Of a stretch of 64,000 nucleotides of DNA, positions 35,119 through 45,748 are shown piece by piece. The translations under genes and the position numbers were made by a program. The first letter of the stretch is position 1. Every line of letters starts with the position of its first letter. Source of the stretch: Fistularia commersonii (taxonomy: Eukaryota > Chordata > Actinopteri > Syngnathiformes > Fistulariidae). Below the pieces are notes generated by a model, which saw only the letters and a list, made by a program, of their open reading frames with translations, did no database searches and was not told the DNA's origin. The stretch covers positions 1,298,001 to 1,362,000 of the forward strand of contig JBBMNZ010000016.1 of the NCBI GenBank assembly GCA_037954325.1. Reading direction: 5' to 3'.

Positions 35119-36899
35119 GTGATGGATTAGCCCGCAGCTTGTGAGTTAGCATTGAACGTGACCCGGCGACTAGCAAGAACACTTATTTAAGGTAGAAGGT
35201 TTGCTGGCCTTTCCAGATTATCTTCGGAAGAAAAAAACACTTCCACACGCCCCACATGCATTTTGAACACTTCAAGACTTTTAATGCTTGATTGGAGTGA
35301 TAGCGCTTTTTGTATTTTTAATCACTTATTGACATTGCTCATACAATCCAGTGTAAAGTGCTTTGAAATCACAAAGTGATGAAATATGTAAATGGAGACC
35401 GCTTGCCATGAATGTACTTTAACTCCCTCAGTTGACCATGAGGCAGTGTTTGTATTATTTACATTCCCCTTCAGCATTTTCCAAACCTGCAGGGACAAAA
35501 GTTGTGGATTTTTTTTCCCCGCCAGACTATGCTGGCCAGGGATACTGAATGTTGCTGACTTTGGTCTTCGTCAGAAGATGGTTGATGATATTTGGATTGC
35601 TATCAAGGCGGAGCTGTTCTTGTTCCTACCCTTACATAACCTTGAGAGACTTCAAGAAAACAAGTGTGCCAGTTCGAGACTATAGATCACAAGGGCCAGA
35701 GGTGCAGCCCTGTTTTACCACTTCTTGCAAAAGGAATGTTGTTTACATGCGTGGATCTGTGAGGGGACTGGGACATTGTGGATTTTTTCCTGAATTTCTT
35801 CTTCCCAGATAAAAATGTTAAGAAGCCGCATTTGGCATTGTCGAATAAGCTTTTTTGGCCTTTTGTTAATGATTTTGAGTTCTTCAGGTGGGTCAGGATG
35901 TGGACACCCGATTATGATTTTTTAATTACTATCTATTTATTCCTTTCTCACAAGTGATCAAAGATCTATCATTGAACTAGAGGTTTAGGTTTGAGGGAAT
36001 CCCGCCATCCTCTGGCAGTCATGCTACCAGATGGTGCACGGGTCTGTTTCATCTGATAGAGATTATGAAATCTCTGTGTAGATATTTGCTCTAGAATTAC
36101 CGGTGTCTGTGTGAAAGCTGAATTTTTGAGCATTTACAAGGAAAACAACATTGTAAGATAGTACCATGGAAAAGGTTTAAGCCAAACACAGATACATGCA
36201 AACATTTACACATAGACCATGTTTTTATTTTTTTTGTTGTTCGCTGTCCTGCTCCTTCAACGCAGGTAATATCGGATTCATGGCGTTCACCGTTCTCTCC
36301 GGAAATAAATTCATGTCCAAACCTTCACCAGACAGAGCTATTGCAAACAATTGAAATGATTTTTTTTTTTAATCAGTTTGTTTTTATCACAGACAGAAAC
36401 TATAAAATGGTCTTTGGTACATGGCTGTGGAGCGGAGGTGGTTTAGGACAGCTGGATGGAGATAGGATTGAGGAGGCTGTCCGAACCAGATGTGTCCCAG
36501 TGATTGTTTCTGGCTGGGATTACTCTTTACCATTGATGCCGGATCGCTGTTCACCTCGTGCATTTCCAACTGGCTTTACCTTGGCGTCCTGAAAGTACAT
36601 CGTACTCTCCGGTGTGTTCCCGACAAGCCCCCCTCATTCCTTTTGCTGTGTGTTTGTTATTCTTATAGCATGGCGGACAGCACCTGGTGTGGGGAAAATG
36701 CATGAGATTCATTCTAGCACCTTTCTGACCCCAATGCAAAATCACAACCTCCGCCCTACCTAGCTGTTTCATCCCAGACCCTTCATCTGTTGTATCTCTC
36801 TATTGCTCTGCATAGCATAGCATAAATCAAAGTATGCAGGACTTGCTCCCTCTCTCGCTCAGCCCCCAGAGTTGTAGCCCCTCTCCCCCGTGTTACGTT
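35119..36899. other. Noncoding DNA, possible repeat debris
   Basis: The string 'ccagtgtaaagtgctttgaaat' at about 35350-35370 resembles another retroposon 3' end. T-runs lie at 36228-36235 and 36361-36370. Frames of up to 97 codons have no domain. Confidence 0.45.
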
Positions 36900-37240
36900 G
36901 CATTCACAGATTTAGTGGCATTGTAAATAGATAAACACAAGCAACATCTATCAATGCAACTGGAGGAGAGGTTTTGTAATCAGAGTGCCGGACCTGCGGC
37001 CAGCTAGGGCTATCTCCATTTACCTTGGGATAAATCCATTGGTATGACCACCACAGGCGCGGCAGAGGGACCTGACAAATCACCCCAGTCAGGCCACAGG
37101 GCTGCTGGGCCTTATTGGCCTGGCCTCTAAGTAGTCTTCTCCCTCAGCGGAAAGGATGGGTCCTGTCAAGCACAGCCAGATTAAAAAGTATACTCTGAAA
37201 GAAATGATTTGTTATTAGAGAATGCCTCATTGTGAATCTT
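36900..37240. promoter_or_regulatory. Candidate conserved noncoding element
   Basis: Repeat-free sequence with 'ttgtaatcagagtgccggac', 'gccagctagggctatctcca', 'gggccttattggcctggcct' and 'aagcacagccagattaaaaa'. No open frame of note spans it, and it looks like sequence under constraint. Confidence 0.45.
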
Positions 37241-38639
37241 GAAGAGGGGCAACAACTATCCATGACGGTGGAGGGAGGGCGATGGTTGCATCGACCAACT
37301 TGCCTCTGTCAGTCCCTCTTTCTTTCCACCGCCGTCCTCCGTGTTCCTGTTGTGCTCTCTTGCGCTTTCATGCGTTTTTGCGATTCCATTTACGATGCAG
37401 GAATCGAGTATTACGGAGCAGACCATATTTGCGTTATGAGCGTTCGTCAGGAGGGAGGATAGGGTGTGTTGGTTGAGGGGGTAAAAGCATCGTAGTCAAG
37501 AAAGCCAGAGAATAGCCGTGGCGTTCTAAAAGTAAAATCCATATTTCTTCTGTGTCCATAAAACGCAGAAAACAAACATGGCTCAGAAACAAGACACTGG
37601 TATGCATGACTTTTCAACACAGTCCGCACCACAAACACGCAAATACCGACCAATCAATAAAGCATGCTTATCTGCCGGGTCCCAATTACCATAATGGGAT
37701 CATAAAATTACTTTTAAAGCTTTCGCTTTCTCATGATGATAATGCATTCACAACTACATATTGTAAAACAGCAGTAACATTCACATGATGCATACATTTT
37801 GATGCACAACAGACGTATTCAGCGCCCCGCCGACATTATCTGCACAATCTGCTCTGCATCCTTTTCTTGTCGGTGACTTCAAATGTAAAGTAGCTGCATG
37901 AAAAAGTCCTACACACTTGCCAGTGTGCAGGATAATAACAAAAAAAAATCAAGAGTGTTGTAAATTTTTCACTATTAAGTATTTCAAAAATATCCAAATG
38001 ATTGAGTGACCAAAAATGATGAAATCACTTAAGAAAACGATTTACTAGAGAGGAGCATGTTTACTTTGGAATTCAAATCAAGTTTTGCAGAACAAAAGAC
38101 GTCTCTTGTGCCAGTTTGCATATAAACTCTGCACTTACTCCCACTTAGACCATCAAGTATTTCCGACTGAAACCCTTTGATTCACCGGCTGCGAACCAAA
38201 AATACCCAGCTTCTCAGAGCAATGTCTTTTACAAGCCACGGTATGAGGGAGCGTCATCCGTACAAGAGATGCCAACTAAGCATAACAAAGACAGAAAGAA
38301 TATCCAACTTGTGAAACATTGAGAATGGGAAGCACTCATTCTTCTTTTGCTCGAACAAAACATTATACGATCTCCAGTATTTTACTATGTCTTGGCTCCT
38401 GCGCTGCCTTTGTTAAAGTTCTTAAAAACGACACGTTAGTTGAGACTGATTTTTGTTCACGTTTAACCAACCGCAGGACTCTGCAACATTTTTGAGGCCA
38501 AATTGTTCGGTCACCTCGGACGGTCTCTGGATACAAAATGACCTGATTAATTGTGTGTTTTACATGTCGTGCACCTCCTTTGCAGGGCAAAGCTGTAATG
38601 TTCTTTCCGGTCACTTCTCAAAGGCTACTTGCAGAGATC
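37241..38639. other. Noncoding DNA, nothing confident
   Basis: Several short frames on both strands, an A-run at 37940-37947, and no repeat family recognised. Confidence 0.5.
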
Positions 38640-38845
38640 AAAAGGGGATGTTATGAGATATATGAGCGCCTGGTGTGCTGACAGCATGGTTATGAACAGG
38701 ACCATGGCAGAGAGAAAATAAACATTATTTCTCTGTGGTTTACCTGACGTTTGACTTTGAGGGCTGAGATTTAGTGACACTTTTGCACCAAACACTCTGC
38801 AGACGCACTGCAATAAATAATGTGAAGGTTGGGGGTATGCACAAT
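38640..38845. promoter_or_regulatory. Candidate conserved noncoding element
   Basis: Contains 'gctgacagcatggttatgaa', 'gtttacctgacgtttgactt' and 'gcactgcaataaataatgtg' in repeat-free DNA immediately left of a TG array. Confidence 0.35.
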
Positions 38846-38870
38846 CTTGCTGACAGAAAATATTAGGTGT

Positions 38871-38929
38871 TTTTTTTTCTTTGGGTGTGTGTGCGTGTGT
38901 GTGTGTGTGCATGTGTGTGTGTGTGTGTG
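38871..38929 (+). repeat. T-run followed by interrupted (TG)n
   Basis: A T9 run, then TG arrays interrupted by CG and CATG. Confidence 0.95.
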
Positions 38930-39039
38930 AGTGTATGAAAAAGAGACAGTAAAGACACCAGAGAGATAGAAAGATGGAGAGACCGTGCAATTGTTCTGGT
39001 CTGTTGTTTCCATTCATACCTCAGTGATGCCCTACTGAA

Positions 39040-39340
39040 ACTCCCCCAATGGACAAAGTGCTCATTAAATACATCTAATTTGTGTTTGCATCATTTCAAT
39101 GAGTTCATCCTGAATATTTATTAGGCCGGCGCAGTAAAAACCCTCTTCACTGGAAAGCGAGGCAGTAACATTGGCACCACAGAAGTCTGTTTTTCCACAG
39201 AGAGTTACACCATCTGTGCTCTATAGTGTGCTGTAAGAATGAGTGCGGAGAAGACACTTTGCTCCCCTCGCAGAGACTAAACTCCTAAAATAGAGCCGCT
39301 GCTTTTTCATTATGGCCTTGAAGTATCCCGAGAGGAAAAA
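39040..39340. promoter_or_regulatory. Candidate conserved noncoding element
   Basis: Includes 'ctcattaaatacatctaatt', 'cctgaatatttattaggccg' and 'gaaaaattttaattagtttt', with TAAT cores in non-repetitive sequence. Confidence 0.35.
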
Positions 39341-39358
39341 TTTTAATTAGTTTTTGCC

Positions 39359-39375
39359 TTTTTTTTTTTTTTTTT
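39359..39375 (+). repeat. Poly-T run
   Basis: Homopolymer of 17 T residues. Confidence 0.95.
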
Positions 39376-39649
39376 AATCCCCAAAGAAAGGGAACGCGGG
39401 CTGCGAAGTGGGGAGCTAAAGAAACAAAACAGAAAGCAGAAACAACTGTGCAAACATATACTTAAAAAGTATTCAGCCTAAACACCCTTTCGGAGCTGAG
39501 CAAACATTTGCCCATCGAATCGAGTTGTTTGCAGATGAAATTCGCAGTTAAGGGTGAGGGCAGTGATGAGAGGAAGAGAGAGGAAAACTATTTGTCATCA
39601 CTGGGTTACTCTGAGGTCTAGAGAGCAGGGCCTTTTATCACTGTCTGAG

Positions 39650-39653
<4 letters not shown>

Positions 39654-39681
<28 letters not shown>

Positions 39682-39682
39682 G
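39654..39682 (+). repeat. (CA)n microsatellite
   Basis: CA array next to CGCG. Confidence 0.96.
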
Positions 39683-39916
39683 CATACTTACACAGCGTAC
39701 ACACTCGCAGATAGCGGACTGTCTGTGCTCAGCCCGGACACTCATCCCGACACATACCTTCACATGCCTGCCCACTGAGACAACACAGCTGGAAGATGGG
39801 CTAAAGGTTACAGAATTGTACAGAAATACAAGTAAACTGAAAGCGTCTTGACATACGAGCCACAAATTCCTATAAATGCGTGAAAACCTCGCTGAAAAAA
39901 TAAACAAAACATTGAA

Positions 39917-39936
39917 TGTGTGTGTGTGTGTGTGTG
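39917..39936 (+). repeat. (TG)n microsatellite
   Basis: Short pure TG array. Confidence 0.95.
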
Positions 39937-40035
39937 GTCAAGGTTAGCCCGGTTTGCCAGTTTTTCTCAATTGGCTCTGAAACATGAAGAACATTATGAC
40001 GACAACATTTGCTCTTCATCATAGGATGATATTCG

Positions 40036-40071
<36 letters not shown>
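40036..40071 (+). repeat. (TG)n microsatellite
   Basis: Pure TG array. Both this and the previous array are followed by GGTC. Confidence 0.96.
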
Positions 40072-40479
40072 TCCATATTTTTTCTTGCTATTTGAAATTG
40101 CTAACGACATGGCATCATGGATGTTCTGGGAAGTAAAACAACATGGTAAGTATATTATTTCAACAGTGGTTCCTTTTATAATATGCATAATACATTGTGC
40201 ACTGCTAGTCATGTAATAGTGATCCAGTAATGTAATGTCTTGTGACATTATTGAGGAGACATTACATTAATTGTACTTATTCAATTTTTCACTTCTACAA
40301 GGCCTTTTGTTGATACACTGCAATAAGAAAATTATATCAGGGGGAAAAAAAATAGTTTTTAGATGCTGAGCAGTAATTTGAAGAGAATCTCCTTTTGCAT
40401 TACATGGTAACTCAAGGTTTTATTTCAAAGTTTCAAACAGACCATATTCCATTTTACACTACGATTTGGAGGTAATTGA

Positions 40480-40765
40480 CGTTAATATACCGAAAGTTCA
40501 GACTGAGCTATAATCCCAGTTTTAGGGAGAGCAAATGTAAATCATCGAGCCCTCCCGCTCGCGATCCTGATAATCCCCGGCCTGACGAATGATCCCGGCC
40601 TCTGCAGCAAAGTAAAAAAGCCCATGGAGCAATGATGGAAATTTGCTTTATTGCCTTTTATGCACTTCACATTTTGCGGCCAATCCAGTTTATTTATTGT
40701 TTGGCTGAGCTGGGGTACGCCTTTATCACAATGTGGCGGAGATTACTTCTGCAAAAAAAGAAAAG
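40480..40765. promoter_or_regulatory. Candidate conserved noncoding element
   Basis: Repeat-free with 'gatcctgataatccccggcc', 'aaatttgctttattgccttt', 'ccaatccagtttatttattg' and 'cctttatcacaatgtggcgg'. GATAATCC and TTTATT cores suggest PITX/OTX-type and HOX/CDX-type sites. The short frame here has no domain. Confidence 0.45.
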
Positions 40766-41450
40766 TAAGAAGCGGTAGGAAGGATGAGAGCGGTAGACAA
40801 TCTTCTAGGACTATTACACTAATACCCTCTCTCTCTATCTCTCTCTTACGAGCTGTTTTTCCTCGGCTTTCCTTCCTGTGCTTCCCTCAATATCGCCTTC
40901 AACTTGGTATTGACCTACTCAGTCCTAGATAGCTGCGTATCCATTTGTTAGTTCATTAAAAACCCTAGCCTCAGTGAAAATATTTAAATCCTTGAATGCA
41001 ATGGCTCGCTGATTTAAAAGCTTGTACTTGCTGTATGGTAATATACTTTTTGCTTTTCGGTGATTTTGCATTTTTTCCCCTCCCGCGTTGCGTATGATTC
41101 ATTCTTCCGGACTTAGTTTTTCCCGCGCGGAGCCGGCGTTCACCGGATTTTACCTGAGACTCCTCTGCTTTTTGAGAACTCGCTCCTTTGTCAAAAGCGA
41201 GCGCCGTCAGACAGTAATGTCTCTGAATTTCTTTTTTTATGAATTTTTGACGTCGTATTCTTGATTCCCAGCTTCGACTCGTTGCGATTAATAAAAAGTG
41301 TTACTCTTGAACCCGCGGCGTGAACTGCCGCACGCGCTTTGCGCCGAGTTGCACTTGTCTAGTCGGTGTCCAAAGAATTCAACTGGTCTTTACAATGTAC
41401 AGAGGAACCCCCGGAAGAAATGTTGATCTGTGAGGCCCAAGTTTAAATAA
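40766..41450. other. Noncoding DNA, partly CpG-containing
   Basis: CG dinucleotides cluster at 41085-41350. There is no other sign of a promoter. Confidence 0.45.
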
Positions 41451-41700
41451 CATAAGATCGTACTTTATTGATCCCCATAAGGGAAATTTGTCGTCACAGC
41501 AGCGCAACAATAACAATATCAATAAATAAGATATCATTATCATTAAGTTCCTTTGTCTCAGTGGCGTGACGGTTATAATGTCAAATAAAATGTGAATATA
41601 AGGAGAGAGATATAAAAAGAAGAAACAAGTGACAAAAACAACAGCAAGGATAATAAAGACAACAGAATGAAATAAAAAAATACAAGGGAAATATTAGATA
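41451..41700 (-). mobile_element. L2/Rex-like LINE tail with partial internal tail duplication
   Basis: On the minus strand it ends ...GGGGATCAATAAAGTACGATCTTATG. Starting about 80 bp further in (+ strand 41545-41590) there is a second, diverged copy of the sub-terminal block: a 'cctttgtctcagtggcgtgac' match to the 'gctgctgtgacaaagga' motif of 29570-29772. The 3' untranslated region therefore carries this block twice. Confidence 0.75.
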
Positions 41701-42421
41701 AGAAGGGTGAGAATGGAGTGACAACAACAAGGATTAAAAAAATAGATAAGAATTAGGCCAGGTAACAACACTATGATGGGATGCACACTGACTCAAAAAT
41801 CCTTTTTTTTTTTACATGCAGGTTTAAAATAGTGGATCTGTTGAGATATATCAGCGACAGGACAAACAAGAAGTTACATCCGCCCAAATTCTTTTATCCG
41901 ATTGGTCAAATCACACGGTGAAGCCACAAAATGGTGATTCTGTGCCCTTTTCAAGTGAGTCAATGGTTAAAAAGGGGGAGTCAAAAGTCTTCACGCTAGA
42001 GTCCAACTGATAAAGCGGCCAGCCAGTTTTATTGACCTTTTAGGTCAGCCTTGTATGAAGAAAAGCCGGTCGGTTTGTTAAATCTGCCTTCCCAGATGGG
42101 CGCCGACAATGTCTCGGGTTGGAAAACGATATGAATGAAGAGATTAAGGTCAGGAGGGGAATACTTTCGTAGACCTGGTACCCTCCGGAGAAACAATCGC
42201 CATGAGAAAATAATCGATTCCCGGCTTCAACGCCGCACACATCAAGAGGAAAAGATGCAAAATAGCCTGTGACATTTCCCACTCGTCCCCCTTCACTTAC
42301 GTCGGGCTTATTAGCCTATAAAATCATCATATTTGGTCCCTCTGTATTTGTTTGATTACATTTGCCTCCGTGCCACTGAAAATATGTGAGATGTTATGTT
42401 ACACCCTATTGATTACCGGTG
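41701..42421. other. Noncoding DNA, nothing confident
   Basis: A T-run at about 41803-41812. An 80-codon minus frame (42040-42282) has no domain. Confidence 0.5.
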
Positions 42422-42441
42422 TTAATTAAAATTTTAATTAA
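42422..42441. promoter_or_regulatory. Perfect 20-bp palindrome of homeodomain-type sites
   Basis: TTAATTAAAATTTTAATTAA is exactly its own reverse complement. It presents two TTAATTAA sites separated by AAAATTTT-type spacing, suited to paired homeodomain binding. Confidence 0.6.
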
Positions 42442-43379
42442 AGTTTTTTTACGGTCTGTGTTTCACTCGTCATAATAGTACGGAGAGAGGAGAACCTGTC
42501 CTTCGTAAATCTTCTCTTTATTTGCAGTGGCTGGCCATCAACAAATACAACTGTGTACATAAAATTTTACTAACATTGATTTTGAAAATATTAATATTAC
42601 TTTAAACATCGGAGATGCTTTATTCAATTTAGAACCACAAAGCATAAAATCCCAGTGCTATAACTCAGTTAATGAACAGGAAAAGTCCATTACAAACCTA
42701 TCAGTAGACGCATCATCTGATTCACATAAGCGGCCGTGAAGGAAGCGGAATCATTTACTTTGAGCTGCAGAAGACTCCTTTAATAACGCCAGGCGATGCA
42801 TCGCGAAACCAATACGGGCTCAGACGAATGGCCGCTTTTACCTGCGCCTTACAAATACAGAGGACATTAGGAAAACGAAATCTAAATTCCATCTCCGCTC
42901 GGCGCATCCGTCGTCCACGTCATCCGGTGTCACTTTCCCGGGGTGGCATTTTGCATGACAAAGCACCCGGCGACCCTTAATGTAAGCATTTGTGAAGAGC
43001 CGAAGAGAAATCAATGCGCGTCTCTGTCTTTAAATACTTTTGCCTTGTCGCTTAATGGAGCCTATTCTCCGGAGGACGAGTACAGTCGCGGGGTAATTGG
43101 TTGATATGATAAATTAATAAACGTCCGCAATATCCAATTTGCAGCACAAACTGTTTCCTCAGATTCTAATGCAACCATGCTTCCTTGTTCTCCTTTATTA
43201 GCCGTCACAAGACCAAAACATGCGTCTGAAGTGCAATTACGCCGAGTGAAAGTATGTAAAAATAACATGGCGGCGCTTTCATTTCATGCGGCGCTCCCCT
43301 TGCTTTCGGTCAAAGCTGGAAATCAAAGGGCCCAAAAAAATGTGATGACAATGAGGAAGAATTGAGCGAGTAGTAAAAG
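42442..43379. other. Noncoding DNA, possibly constrained in parts
   Basis: The segment 42700-43360 is repeat-free and moderately CpG-containing, with 'ttaatgtaagcatttgtgaa', 'gtcgcttaatggagcctatt' and 'ggggtaattggttgatatga'. No gene is supported. Confidence 0.4.
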
Positions 43380-43640
43380 TAAGGAGCAGACAGACAGGCC
43401 TCTGTACTGGCTCATCTGTATCCAGCAGACTGTGTTAATTAGAGGAATGTGAGTTTTAAATGAAGTGCTGAGTAGCGTGGCGCGGTAATGAACAGAAATT
43501 GGCCTGGCACTGGGTAATATGCTGTAGGCCTTATGGTATTTATGACCCTCGGGGGCTCTGCTTTATCACTGCCCTCCTTGGCCCCCCCTCCCACCGACCC
43601 CGAAGCAGTGGGTCACTAAACCTCTGTGCCTCTGGCCAGT
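43380..43640. promoter_or_regulatory. Candidate conserved noncoding element
   Basis: Contains 'gcagactgtgttaattagag', 'gcgcggtaatgaacagaaat', 'gcactgggtaatatgctgta' and 'gctctgctttatcactgccc'. A dense string of TAAT/GGTAAT cores runs up to a TG array. Confidence 0.45.
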
Positions 43641-43657
43641 CAAAGTTAAATCCCACC

Positions 43658-43658
<1 letters not shown>

Positions 43659-43696
<38 letters not shown>
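43659..43696 (+). repeat. (GT)n microsatellite
   Basis: Pure GT array of 19 units. Confidence 0.97.
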
Positions 43697-43697
<1 letters not shown>

Positions 43698-43733
43698 AAA
43701 TGATTCTCAAAGTACTGGGAACGGTCGTGATTC

Positions 43734-43759
43734 TTTTTTTTTTTTTTTTTTTTTTTTTT
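43734..43759 (+). repeat. Poly-T run (~26)
   Basis: The longest homopolymer in the window. Confidence 0.96.
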
Positions 43760-44399
43760 CAAATGATCAGTTTTTTGATCTATTCAACTCGATGGTCGCT
43801 CTGAAATGTGTATTTTCTATACTATCGTTCCCCCTCCCATATAAACTATTTCACTACAAAAACATTTTTCTTTTGGTTTTTCCTTTTTTTTAGGCCAAAA
43901 TTTAATCACGCGATCAAAGAATCATTTGACTTGTCAGAAATTGTTTTGCCAAGGAAAGCTTCCACGGACCGAAATTGGGTTAGAGGGAGACATTTCCGTG
44001 AGATACAAACGCTGCTGTATTGCGTCCCGTTATGTTTTACCGCTCAGACAGATAAAATCCAAAGCGGACACTTTCTAATGAGAATGTTGTGCACTGCCGG
44101 CTGACCACAACTCGCCGATGCCCACGGAGTTTCTCACGTCAGTCAAAAGTTTTCGGATACTTCCGCTTGACCTTATTATGGAGCGCAGTAATCCTGTCCT
44201 CTCAGAAGTGTCTTAAAAAGCTCTTAGTGGCAAAGGAATTAAAAAAGACTGATGATTTCTGCGGTCCCCCTCCCTCTCCTGGTGTACCCCCCGCATCATC
44301 GCCACGCTGTTCTCTTTCATGCCACCTGAGGGAAAAAAAAGAGCCGTCCTGGTGGGAACATCTCCTCAACAGGACCGCTCCACGGGAGTATCATTGTCC
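43760..44399. other. Noncoding DNA, nothing recognised
   Basis: Frames of 98 and 135 codons (43808-44104, 44089-44496) have no domain, and the second crosses C-rich low-complexity sequence. Confidence 0.5.
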
Positions 44400-44665
44400 C
44401 CCCCGCCGCCCTCCCTCCCACTCGGGCCTGACTGATGTGTCCCGGCGTTATTTTCCTGGAGGATCACCGGGATCATTGAGTGGCATGTTGTTTTAAGGGC
44501 TAAGCTCCGAGCGAAAAGATCCATTGTGTGAGCTATTCTGCCGTCGGCTGCCAACAGCCCAGGGGCAGAGCCAAACATGACGGACTCATTTACGGCCTCT
44601 GCGGAGAGCTCGGCCGCGTTAAGCTGAAATGACGCTTTGAATAACTTGAGTTACTCAATTACAGA
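44400..44665. promoter_or_regulatory. Candidate conserved noncoding element
   Basis: Repeat-free sequence with 'ggatcaccgggatcattgag', 'gtgtgagctattctgccgtc', 'aagctgaaatgacgctttga' and 'gttactcaattacagaatat'. Confidence 0.35.
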
Positions 44666-44939
44666 ATATACTTAGTTTGGAATTCTTCTCTTGACTCTTA
44701 CGTGAGGCCCTGAGCTCCTTTTTATTAATGTTGTTTTTTCTATTCAAGTCGTAATAATAACCTCAAATGGTTTTTTGAAAGCCACCGGATTCACCCAAGA
44801 CTCACCATTGGCACTGTCATTGTTTCGATTTGTATTTAGAAAATTAGAGCTGTCTGTTAATACGCATATTTCTAATCTAAATATCTCATGGTTTCACTGA
44901 ATTAAAACTAATAACGCAGACGGAACACAATAAGGTCAA

Positions 44940-45092
44940 AACGTATGAACGTCCATTTATATTCATATCCATATTTATTGTATATCTCTCTTTTCATATG
45001 AACACACATACTACAATTGTTGCACCGTTGCGACAAAAGACTTTCCCCTATGGGGATCAAAAAAGTATATCTTATCTTAAGTTATCTTATTA
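44940..45092 (+). mobile_element. L2/Rex-like LINE tail
   Basis: Ends CCCCTATGGGGATCAAAAAAGTATATCTTATCTT followed by AAGTTATCTTATT. The polyadenylation-like AATAAA has become AAAAAA. Confidence 0.78.
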
Positions 45093-45629
45093 AATCTGTA
45101 TATTGCCGTATGCTGATGCATTGGCCAATTTTTACATTTACTTTAGCTCTGTATTGTTTTTTTTTTGTTTTTTTTTGTTTTGTTTTAGATGAAACACCTC
45201 AACAACACTGATCAGCAAGTACGATGTGTGCTTTGCCCATCCTGTTATCTATCCCTCTCCATCATTTCGGAGGGAGATTTCCAAATTTGGTAAATAAGAA
45301 AAAACACAACAAAATCAATGAATGAGAACATAAAGTCAGAATATTCATGTCCCTAAAAAGGAAACAGCCGGCACCAATGTTGTTGGCTTACATTAAGTGA
45401 AAAAGCCATTTATTCTTTTGGCTTTTGACCTGAAACCTCGTGGTATAGTTGCAGTCATTTTCAAAACATTTTGGGACACCGTCCCTGATGACCGAGTCAC
45501 GCAAGGCAAATTTGGAAAGATTTCTTACACATAAAAGTACCTTTCACATGAAAAGAAGTAAGGTCTTAAAATGTATTCAATCGCCGTCTGTTCTGCCCTG
45601 CATTTCCGATTTACCCTCCGCGCGCTTTC
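45093..45629. other. Noncoding DNA, T-rich at left
   Basis: T-runs with G interruptions at 45157-45186. Nothing else recognised. Confidence 0.5.
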
Positions 45630-45748
45630 GGACCGTTGGAGGAACCCCACGCAGACACCAGGGGAACACAGAGACGTAGAAAGGCCCCCCTGACGTGTTC
45701 CACCCTGGGACCTTCTTGCTGTGAGGCGAAGCGCTAACCGCCGCTCAT
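45630..45748 (-). mobile_element. tRNA-headed teleost SINE-like repeat, decayed
   Basis: Read on the minus strand it runs 'ggcggttagcgcttcgcctc', 'acagcaagaaggtccc', a decayed B-box, 'gcctttctacgtc' and 'gtctgcgtggggttcctcc'. This is the order in a very common teleost repeat whose head derives from a tRNA (A-box-like GGTTAGCGC; the B-box is mutated). Identification is from memory. Confidence 0.7.
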
